Part shown: positions 34,031 to 40,518 of the stretch, piece by piece
How the letters are laid out: the number at the start of each line of letters is the position of its first letter
How positions within the stretch are numbered: the stretch's first letter is position 1
DNA from: Paenibacillus baekrokdamisoli
GTDB lineage: Bacteria > Bacillota > Bacilli > Paenibacillales > Paenibacillaceae
Length of the DNA: 64,000 nt
Direction: 5' to 3'
Assembly: GCF_003945345.1 (NCBI RefSeq)
Contig: NZ_AP019308.1
Location: 6,576,001-6,640,000 of the forward strand
The notes under the pieces: model-generated
The model's database searches: none
Told to the model about the DNA's origin: nothing
The model's input: only the letters and a program-made list of their open reading frames with translations
Made by a program: the position numbers and the translations under genes

Positions 34031-34612
34031 ATGACATCTAATCGTATAAGAGAGGTTTCTCTCGCAATTTTCGCCAAAAACGGATATGAAGGTTCATCAT
34101 TGGCGGATATTTCCAGTGAAGTAGGGATCAAGAAACAATCGATTTATACTCACTTCAAAGGAAAAGACGAGCTTTTTCTTGCTGTGTTGCATGATGTGTT
34201 TTTGAACGAATTAAAGTTCGTTACTAGCTACATAGAAAGTCATGCTCATCATACAGCAGAAAAAGCTCTCTTCGGTTTTTTAATGGCATATAAAGATCGA
34301 TATGAAGAGAACGACAACACAAAATTTTGGTTAAGGATGTCATTTTTTCCTCCGTCACATCTATACGAGCAAGTGATGAAATACGTCTACGATAACTTGG
34401 ACAAAATGGAATCTTTATTTGCTCCTATTATGGAGAAAGCGGCTTCTGAAGGAAGCATCAGTCCTTCCGTCGGTGCTGAGCGTGCTACTGTCGCTTTCAT
34501 GGGAATACTCGATGGAGTCTTTGTTGAGATGCTCTATGGAGGTCCTGGTCGTCTGATGAAAAGGATAGATGCTTCTTGGTATCTATATTGGCGGGGAGTA
34601 TCAAAAGAATAG
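34031..34612 (+). CDS. TetR/AcrR-family regulator
   Basis: 193 residues. The N-terminal helix-turn-helix reads IREVSLAIFAKNGYEGSSLA then ISSEVGIKKQSIYTHFKGKD (~5-45). The C-terminal ligand-binding half is helical and unlike any I can name. GGAAGGTGG lies before ATG 34031. Two small multidrug resistance genes follow after 25 nt, so it most likely represses this pump in response to a cationic compound. A palindrome overlaps its own promoter region. Confidence 0.88.
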   Translation: MTSNRIREVSLAIFAKNGYEGSSLADISSEVGIKKQSIYTHFKGKDELFLAVLHDVFLNELKFVTSYIESHAHHTAEKALFGFLMAYKDRYEENDNTKFWLRMSFFPPSHLYEQVMKYVYDNLDKMESLFAPIMEKAASEGSISPSVGAERATVAFMGILDGVFVEMLYGGPGRLMKRIDASWYLYWRGVSKE

Positions 34613-34637
34613 CAGTGTTGTATAAGGGAGAAATAAA

Positions 34638-34982
34638 ATGAACCGAAATTGGATATTTGTATGTATCGCAGGACTATTTGAAATAGTATGGGTAACTGGG
34701 TTGAAAAACGCCAGTAATCTGATTTCTTGGATGGGAACATTTATAGCGATTTGTATATCATTTGATATGTTGATTCGTTCGACCAAAAGATTGCCAGTTG
34801 GTACTGTTTATGCTGTTTTTACTGGTATTGGCACAGTGGGAACAGTTGGAGTTGAAATGATTATTTTCGATGAACCTTTCAGTTGGATTAAAGTATTGCT
34901 AATTCTCTTACTAATATCCGGTGTGCTCGGACTGAAAATGGTTACGAAAGAAGATTCAGATGAGAAAGGGGTTGCAACATAG
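34638..34982 (+). CDS. SMR-family transporter subunit (YkkC/Gdx-like)
   Basis: 114 residues, four hydrophobic helices. The membrane glutamate essential for transport is in CIAGLFEIVWVTGLKNA (Glu15). LPVGTVYAVFTGIGTVG (~55) is the family's central segment. It carries a hydrophilic C-terminal tail not seen in the partner. Its stop overlaps the start of the next SMR gene, so the two probably form a heterodimer like YkkCD. It exports quaternary ammonium or guanidinium-type cations by proton antiport. Confidence 0.85.
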   Translation: MNRNWIFVCIAGLFEIVWVTGLKNASNLISWMGTFIAICISFDMLIRSTKRLPVGTVYAVFTGIGTVGTVGVEMIIFDEPFSWIKVLLILLLISGVLGLKMVTKEDSDEKGVAT

Positions 34983-35296
34983 TGGGCTGGGCTTTTCTCA
35001 CTCTGGCTGGTATGTTTGAAGTGGTTGGAGTAATAGGAATGAACAAAGTTAGTAAGCATAGAAACTTACAATCATTCATCATTTTGTTCGGTGGGATGAT
35101 AATGAGTTTTGGATTTTTAAGTCAAGCAATGAAAACACTTCCGATGGGTACAGCCTACGCAATCTGGACTGGAATAGGTACCGTAGGAGGTACACTCGTA
35201 GGCATATTCTTTTACGGAGAATCCAATGACTGGAAGCGGATTTTATTTATAAGTATGGTTTTAGCGGCAGCCATTGGTTTGAAACTGATATCATAA
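34982..35296 (+). CDS. SMR-family transporter subunit (YkkD/Gdx-like)
   Basis: 104 residues, GTG start overlapping the previous stop by one base. Four helices; the essential glutamate is in LTLAGMFEVVGVIGMNK (Glu13), and LPMGTAYAIWTGIGTVGGT (~56) is intact. It pairs with the preceding gene. Unlike B. subtilis ykkCD and guanidine-controlled relatives, no guanidine riboswitch is visible upstream, and a TetR gene takes the regulatory place. Confidence 0.85.
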   Translation: MGWAFLTLAGMFEVVGVIGMNKVSKHRNLQSFIILFGGMIMSFGFLSQAMKTLPMGTAYAIWTGIGTVGGTLVGIFFYGESNDWKRILFISMVLAAAIGLKLIS

Positions 35297-35370
35297 TATT
35301 ATAGTACCCTTGTTAAACAACCGGGGGCGTTAGTTCAGAACAGGAACTAGAAGAAAATTCAAATTCTGAA

Positions 35371-35400
35371 TTGACAGACAGTTAAAGATGAGCATATAAT
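35371..35400 (+). promoter_or_regulatory. Consensus sigma-A promoter of the leuA T-box operon
   Basis: TTGACA (35371-35376), an 18-nt spacer and TATAAT (35395-35400): both hexamers match the consensus perfectly. The leader to leuA would be about 1.08 kb. Confidence 0.8.
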
Positions 35401-35464
35401 AAGCAACAACACACGATTTGTTGCTGCAGCTGATGTCTCAGCTGGCAGATATACCTTCTAAACG

Positions 35465-35787
35465 CGACGAACAGGAGTAGTAAGGCAGGGCCGGGATTAG
35501 AGAGCTGCGGGTTGGTGCAACGCAGTCGATGGCAGCCAGAAACTCGCCTGGGAGCGGTATTACGGAAACGATCAATGGTCGGCCGAAGGCCAAGGCTATC
35601 ATCAGGATCGCGTACGTTGTAACGGATAACCTCCGTGATCGGGTGCGTACCTACGATTTCTAGAGTCGTTGGCACGCTAAAGGTGGGCGTTCATTGCTCT
35701 CGCATGCGAGGGGAACGTCAACAAGGGTGGTACCGCGCGGACCTTACAGTCTGTCGTCTCTTGAATTAGAGACGACAGGCTTTTTTT
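35465..35787 (+). promoter_or_regulatory. Leucine T-box riboswitch 1
   Basis: The conserved T-box AGGGTGGTACCGCG is at 35724-35737, followed by the terminator CTGTCGTCTC/GAGACGACAG with TTTTTTT (35751-35787). Stem I carries AGAGAGCTGCGG ... GCAACGCAG. In its specifier loop GAAACTCGCCTGGGAGC has CTC (35543-35545), a leucine codon. Uncharged tRNA-Leu should pair with CTC and the T-box and prevent termination. Confidence 0.9.
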
Positions 35788-35887
35788 GTTTTCCGAAGCG
35801 GTGATAAATCAAGGTGTTCAAGTGAAGATAACATACCAAGTCGAATCTAAGCTTTTTGAAATAAAGCAAAAGCAAATATAAACGAAA

Positions 35888-36348
35888 CGCAATGAACAGG
35901 AGCATTAGGACTCAAATCCGGGAACAAGCGTTAACCGCTGATCAAGTGGTGAAACGTCAGAGAGCTGCGGCTAGGTGCGACGCAGACGATGGATGTCCGA
36001 ACTCGCCTGGAAGCGGAACGGGGGAAGTCCTCCTTAACTTTAGCCTTATCAGGCAAAGAAGTTAAAGCAGGATGGTACTCCGATACGGCTGACCTCCGTC
36101 ATCGGGTGCAACCAGAGCTAGCAAATTCACGCCTCGCATGAATGTTGTCGCCAAGGACGTATAGTATCTCATCAGCTTGATGGGAGGTTATCCCCATTGG
36201 AATCGGACTTCATATCATGCAGCGTTGAATAAGCGCTCAGGTTGCATAAGCGGGTTCGGACCATCAGGTTCGGGCAACTAGAGTGGTACCGCGGCAAGCC
36301 TACAAAGCCTGTCGTCTCTTGTATAACAAGAGACGACGGGCTTTTTCT
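35888..36348 (+). promoter_or_regulatory. Leucine T-box riboswitch 2 (tandem)
   Basis: A second complete T-box follows the first terminator. Its T-box reads AGAGTGGTACCGCG (36280-36293) and its terminator is AAAGCCTGTCGTCTCTTG paired across TATAA (36304-36346). Stem I AGAGAGCTGCGG ... GCGACGCAG and the specifier GAACTCGCCTGG again place CTC (36002-36004), Leu. It differs in length from the first, so it is not a very recent duplicate. leuA starts 140 nt later. Confidence 0.9.
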
Positions 36349-36487
36349 ATTGTCCGAAGCTGTTCGAAGCGCTCCAAATCTCCGTCCAATGCTATACCCA
36401 GTTACGAGTTGGCTCCCATTGTGGACCTAAGCATCCATAACGAACCCAGATAGACCAAATCCAAACTATTTCAGGAGGTTAATTCTT

Positions 36488-38086
36488 ATGACCATTAATC
36501 AATCCCAAACTAACCCTTCAGTGAACGCCATTAACAATTCCGATGCCCTGCAGCGTATTCGTATCTTTGATACGACACTACGTGATGGTGAACAATCACC
36601 GGGGGCAACACTTGCGCCTGAACAGAAAATAATCCTTGCCCGCCAGCTGGCTAAGCTTGGCGTAGATATTATTGAGCCGGGCTTCCCGATCTCGAGTCCA
36701 GGCGACTTTGCGGCGGTACAGCAAATTTCCCGCGAGCTTCATAATGTGGAGATCGTCGGCTTTGCACGGGCAATGAAAGTCGACATCGATGCTGCTGTTC
36801 GTGCAACGGCAGATGCGGCTAGACGCCGTCTGCATCTGTTTATTTCATCCTCTGACATTCATTTGGACTTTCAGCTGAAGAAAACACGGGAGCAGGTTAT
36901 GCAGATTGCCCGTGAAATGGTCGCTTACGGCAAACAGTTCGTGGATGAGATTGAATTCTCACCTATGGATGCGAGTCGTTCTGGACGTGAGTTTGTCATT
37001 GAAATGGTGGAGGCGGTAATCGCCGAGGGAGCGACTGTCATCAATCTGCCGGACACACTTGGCTATGCAATGCCAGAGGAATACGAAGAAATGTTCCGTT
37101 CAGTGCGGCGCCAAGCGCGTGGCGGGGATAAAGTGGTCTTCAGCGCTCACTGCCATAATGACCTTGGTCTGGCGGTAGCCAATAGTCTGGCAGCCATTCG
37201 CGGTGGCGCGACGCAGGTTGAAGTAACCGTTAATGGTATCGGTGAACGTGCTGGCAACTGCTCGCTTGAGGAGCTGGTCATGGCCATTGAAACGAGAAAA
37301 TCAGCTATTGGTGTACAGACGGGAATCGTAACAAGTGAGATCTATGAGACTTCACGCATGGTAAGCAGAGCGATGAATTTCCCCATCGCTTACAACAAGC
37401 CGATCGTTGGACGCAATGCCTTCCAGCATGAATCTGGCATTCATCAGGATGGTCTGCTGAAGAACCGCAATACCTTCGAGATTATGGATCCAGAAGCAAT
37501 GGGTATTCCACGTAGTATGATCGTGCTTGGCAAGCACTCCGGTCGTCATGCGATCAAGCATCGTCTGAATGAATTTGGCATCACCCTTAATGAGGAACAG
37601 CTTGTTGATGTCTACAACCGATTCATTGCAAAAGCTGACGAGCTGAAGCTGGTGCCGGATAATGAGCTTATCCGTCTAGCGAGTGAATCAACAGATATGC
37701 AGCATGATCCGTATTCGTTGGTTCATCTTCAGGTGATGGCCGGTACGAACGAATCTCGGATTGCATCAGTTACAATCCGTGAACGTGATTCTCAAGAAGA
37801 TAGCAATTTCACCGGTACAGGTAAAGGCCCGCTGGAAGCTGTTATTCACTGCATTCAACAGGCGATCCCGGAAGCGGGCGAGTTCGAGGATTTGGAGCTT
37901 CATTCCCTATCCACAGGCGAGGATGCGCGCGGTGAAGCAATCGTCAGCATTGTGCATAACAATGTGCGTTATCGCGGTACTGCCATTCACAACGATATTA
38001 TTCTGGCTGCTGCTCAGGCATATGTGGCTGCGTGTAATCAGCAGCTGCTGAGCGGGCAAACATCGGACGCGAAGCAAGGGGCGTAA
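36488..38086 (+). CDS. leuA: 2-Isopropylmalate synthase LeuA
   Basis: 532 residues. It condenses acetyl-CoA with 2-oxoisovalerate, the first committed step of leucine synthesis. The signature IRIFDTTLRDGEQSPGATL (~22) and the metal histidines in VVFSAHCHNDLGLAVANS (~215) are present. GNCSLEELVMAIETR and NAFQHESGIHQDGLLKN (~310) follow, and the C-terminal ~400-520 is the leucine-binding LeuA dimer domain. A short 15-20 residue N-terminal extension precedes the barrel. AGGAGG precedes ATG 36488. Tandem leucine T-boxes control it; leuB, leuC and leuD are not adjacent. Confidence 0.94.
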   Translation: MTINQSQTNPSVNAINNSDALQRIRIFDTTLRDGEQSPGATLAPEQKIILARQLAKLGVDIIEPGFPISSPGDFAAVQQISRELHNVEIVGFARAMKVDIDAAVRATADAARRRLHLFISSSDIHLDFQLKKTREQVMQIAREMVAYGKQFVDEIEFSPMDASRSGREFVIEMVEAVIAEGATVINLPDTLGYAMPEEYEEMFRSVRRQARGGDKVVFSAHCHNDLGLAVANSLAAIRGGATQVEVTVNGIGERAGNCSLEELVMAIETRKSAIGVQTGIVTSEIYETSRMVSRAMNFPIAYNKPIVGRNAFQHESGIHQDGLLKNRNTFEIMDPEAMGIPRSMIVLGKHSGRHAIKHRLNEFGITLNEEQLVDVYNRFIAKADELKLVPDNELIRLASESTDMQHDPYSLVHLQVMAGTNESRIASVTIRERDSQEDSNFTGTGKGPLEAVIHCIQQAIPEAGEFEDLELHSLSTGEDARGEAIVSIVHNNVRYRGTAIHNDIILAAAQAYVAACNQQLLSGQTSDAKQGA

Positions 38087-38407
38087 GCAGAGGGGGGAAA
38101 GCTGGTTTACACCCTTAATAAATTAATTAATTAATCTGCTCCCAATATAGTCGATTCTGCACCAAAATGAAGCGTTACTGGATCCTATCGTGAAGGTAAC
38201 GCTTTGGTGCTCAATCTCATACTCGGAATGGAAGTGGAGTAAGGTGAACGACCCATCTTCTGGGGTCCCACCATTCTAGCGAGTTGGCCGGCTGCTCATC
38301 GAGCTGCTGATGAGGAGGTCCTTCTGTTATGCTCGCGAATTCAGTCCTTCTTAAGCTGTACCCCTCCCGAAATGACTTCCTAGTACTTTAGAAAAGAGGT
38401 CTTATCC
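38087..38407. other. Non-coding gap after leuA
   Basis: About 320 nt without a supported gene. It contains an imperfect palindrome (GCACCAAA...GCGTTAC with GTAACGCTTTGGTGC, 38159-38211) that could end leuA transcription although no T run follows. A short minus-strand open stretch near 38230-38360 has no start or family resemblance. Confidence 0.4.
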
Positions 38408-39241
38408 ATGAAACCTGAGGTTAACAATCATGTTGTAGATTATTACACAAGCTTTGGAGAGCGTGAATGGAGTCGGTTAGACCGAGAGCCATTAGAGTTT
38501 ACCGTGAACTGGCATTATATGAAGAAGTATTTACCTTCTTCGGGGTGTATTTTGGATAATGGGGCTGGACCGGGGAAGTATGCGATGGAGCTTGCGAGAT
38601 GTGGCTACCAAATTACTTTAACCGATCTAACGCCTCATTCAGTCGAGCTTGCCGAGATAAAGGCAGCGGAATTAGGACTAGAGCAGCACTTCGCGGGGTT
38701 CCATATTCAGAATGCAACTCATTTGGATGCCTTATCGAATGTGAGTTTCGATGCATCACTCATGCTCGGACCTTTATACCATCTGCAGAAGGCGGATGAG
38801 AGATCTATGGCAGTAAAGGAGTTATACCGTGTTACCAAACCTGGTGGAGTCGTGTTTGTCGCTTTTCGAAATCGAACGAATCATGTCCTTACCTCCCTCT
38901 TAAGGCCGGATCATTGGAAGCCTAATGATAATGTGGATACCATTGAAGCATTCTATGAATCGGGTATATTTAATCATCAGGATGAGGGTAGATATACGGG
39001 CGCGTATTACTATCCGGTTGAAGAGATTAATCCCTTTATGGAGGAGCATGGCTTCGAAGGCGTTGAGCTTATTGGTTCGACTAACCTTGGAACGCTGCTG
39101 AGTCAAGAGCATTGGAACATGTGGATAAACAAAGGGGAGACTGAGCACAAGAAGCTGATCAGCTTTCTCATAAAGATGGCCCGAGAACCCTCAATTCTGG
39201 GGATATCTTCTCATTTGTTGTATATTGGAAGGAAGAAATAA
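38408..39241 (+). CDS. Class I SAM-dependent methyltransferase
   Basis: 277 residues. Motif I is ILDNGAGPGKYAMELARCG (~47), and the acidic residue after strand 2 is in ITLTDLTPHSVELAE (~68). LMLGPLYHLQKADE (~117) matches the post-motif region of small-molecule methyltransferases, and VTKPGGVVFVAFRNR (~140) completes the Rossmann fold. AAAGAGGT precedes ATG 38408. The methyl acceptor is unknown. It stands alone between leuA and a long non-coding region. Confidence 0.82.
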   Translation: MKPEVNNHVVDYYTSFGEREWSRLDREPLEFTVNWHYMKKYLPSSGCILDNGAGPGKYAMELARCGYQITLTDLTPHSVELAEIKAAELGLEQHFAGFHIQNATHLDALSNVSFDASLMLGPLYHLQKADERSMAVKELYRVTKPGGVVFVAFRNRTNHVLTSLLRPDHWKPNDNVDTIEAFYESGIFNHQDEGRYTGAYYYPVEEINPFMEEHGFEGVELIGSTNLGTLLSQEHWNMWINKGETEHKKLISFLIKMAREPSILGISSHLLYIGRKK

Positions 39242-39343
39242 AGCTTTCTGAGCAAAACCCTCGAATGGTCAATCTCTAAAGTCATTAATAGGCAGGATAG
39301 ATAGCACCTTCAAGTTAGTTTTTAAGATTACAAGAAAGGCAAG

Positions 39344-39370
39344 AGCAGGGATAACTCTCTGCTTTTTTTC
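39344..39370 (+). terminator. Terminator after the methyltransferase
   Basis: AGCAGGGA pairs imperfectly with TCTCTGCT, followed by seven T residues. Confidence 0.65.
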
Positions 39371-39393
39371 TTTGTAATAGGATATTGGCAGAG

Positions 39394-40087
39394 TTATCCA
39401 CGGACTTATCCACAAACCTTGCATGAAATGTGTGTAACTTGCTCAAACCCACAGAATTCGGGCATTTACAATGTGTACAAAAATGGGATAAGTTTTTCAC
39501 AGCCCCTTTGTGGATAATGTGGATAATGGGAATAAAGGAGTGGCTTGACTGTCCACATCTTAGCAAAGTATTAATAAATGGTTAATTTATTAGCGTTTCA
39601 AGTAGTCAGTAGTGTTTGAATTGCCTTACAATTCACTCTATCCTGTGGATAAAACTGTGGAAAGAGGGGATAGAACATGTTTGACCCTAACTAATCAAAG
39701 TCAGAACGATTTGTTTGAGAGATTAAGGAAGAAGTAAATGACCGACCGTTAAAGAGGCTTTCTTTCAGTCGAAGAATTGATTAATGTCGTTATCTTTATT
39801 TTTATACTAAAGCTGCGTAAACTTCACAAAGTTATTTCGGCTCTAAACCATAACGAGTGCTTGCCATCGAGAAACAAAAGCGAAGCGGACGGAATCGTTC
39901 TGAAGAAGCGATAGCGTTCGCCTTTGTCTCCGGATTTCTACCTCTGAGGGATAGAATCAAGAAATAGGGAGACAACAGCGATCGTAAGAATGATCCGTCC
40001 GCGTTGCGGTCTTCTACACACCATGCTTCGTATTTATCTAGCACTTATTTTAGTGTTGAGCCGTTATTTCTTTTGAATTGTGGATAA
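39394..40087. promoter_or_regulatory. DnaA-box cluster
   Basis: Five exact TTATCCACA boxes (39406 plus; 39509, 39518, 39645 and 40079 minus) and one 8/9 match (TTATCCACG at 39394) lie in under 700 nt. TGTGGAAAG at 39657 is a further weak site. Two boxes at 39509-39526 are adjacent in the same orientation. An AT-rich run (39567-39595) lies between boxes. No dnaA, dnaN or replication gene is near. The site is between tsaD (gcp) and the ydiF homologue, where B. subtilis is also reported to bind DnaA. Confidence 0.75.
39839..40062. mobile_element. ISL3-like MITE with exact 8-bp target duplication, copy C
   Basis: A 224-bp element from GGCTCTAAACC to the complementary GAGCC end. The host sequence GTTATTTC is duplicated exactly on both sides (39831-39838 and 40063-40070). 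GGCTC-type ends and 8-bp AT-rich duplications are typical of ISL3-family transposition. Inside is the structured module (39885-40002): GCGGACGG pairs with CCGTCCGC, TTGTCTCC with GGAGACAA. It has no ORF, so it would need a transposase in trans. It inserted between DnaA boxes five and six. Confidence 0.82.
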
Positions 40088-40290
40088 AAGGATCGATTAG
40101 TACGTTCTTGTACGTTTCTTTGATAGATGGGAGCAAAGCGGCTGCTATCAACTGAAGTAATCGTTGCAGCTAATCACAGTGAAAAAAGACGATTGATAAG
40201 AAGTTAACCTAGTTGAGTCTTATGACAAGATGAGTGATGCTGTCGAAGGAGTTCGTCATTTTGTTATATTGATCTGTCATCTGCGGACAC

Positions 40291-40328
40291 AAAAAAACCG
40301 GGCAGCACTTGTGTCTAGTGCTGTCCGG
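40291..40328 (-). terminator. Terminator of the ABC-F gene (minus strand)
   Basis: Read on the minus strand, CCGGACAGCAC and GTGCTGCCCGG form an 11-bp stem (one G-U) followed by TTTTTTT. It lies 190 nt past the ABC-F stop, beyond the palindromic element at 40362-40505. Confidence 0.85.
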
Positions 40329-40361
40329 ATTAGATGAAATTCGCTTTTTAGCAGATACCTA

Positions 40362-40505
40362 CTATATAAGTTGAACTTAAGAATCGAACAATGAGCCGCT
40401 GCACAGAGGGAATGTTCTTCCGGTCTCAAAGGCGAACGCTGACGCTTCTACAGAATCATCTATCTGCTCCACTCACTTGTTATATCTCTAGTTCAACTTA
40501 TATAG
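40362..40505. mobile_element. Second MITE-type element with 15-bp perfect inverted repeats, copy D
   Basis: A 144-bp element bounded by CTATATAAGTTGAAC (40362-40376) and GTTCAACTTATATAG (40491-40505), a perfect 15-bp inverted repeat. On the minus strand its interior includes AGAAGCGTCAGCGTTCGCCT, the conserved core of copies A-C, but the stem-2 partner is missing. No ORF. The terminal TATA could hide a TA target duplication. It lies in the 3' untranslated region of the ABC-F gene. Confidence 0.65.
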
Positions 40506-40518
40506 CACGGAGGGGCAT

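Noticed and set aside
34613..34637. Guanidine riboswitch before the SMR genes
   Set aside because: Only 25 nt separate the TetR stop and the SMR start, too short for a riboswitch.
36242..36430. 62-codon frame in the leuA leader
   Set aside because: Lies across the second T-box antiterminator and terminator, which explain the conservation.
38230..38360. Minus-strand open stretch after leuA
   Set aside because: About 45 codons without a start, SD or recognisable domain.
39394..39660. Chromosomal origin (oriC) or plasmid origin
   Set aside because: DnaA boxes and an AT-rich run are present, but there is no dnaA, dnaN, rep or iteron pattern and the context is housekeeping; a DnaA-binding cluster is the simpler reading.
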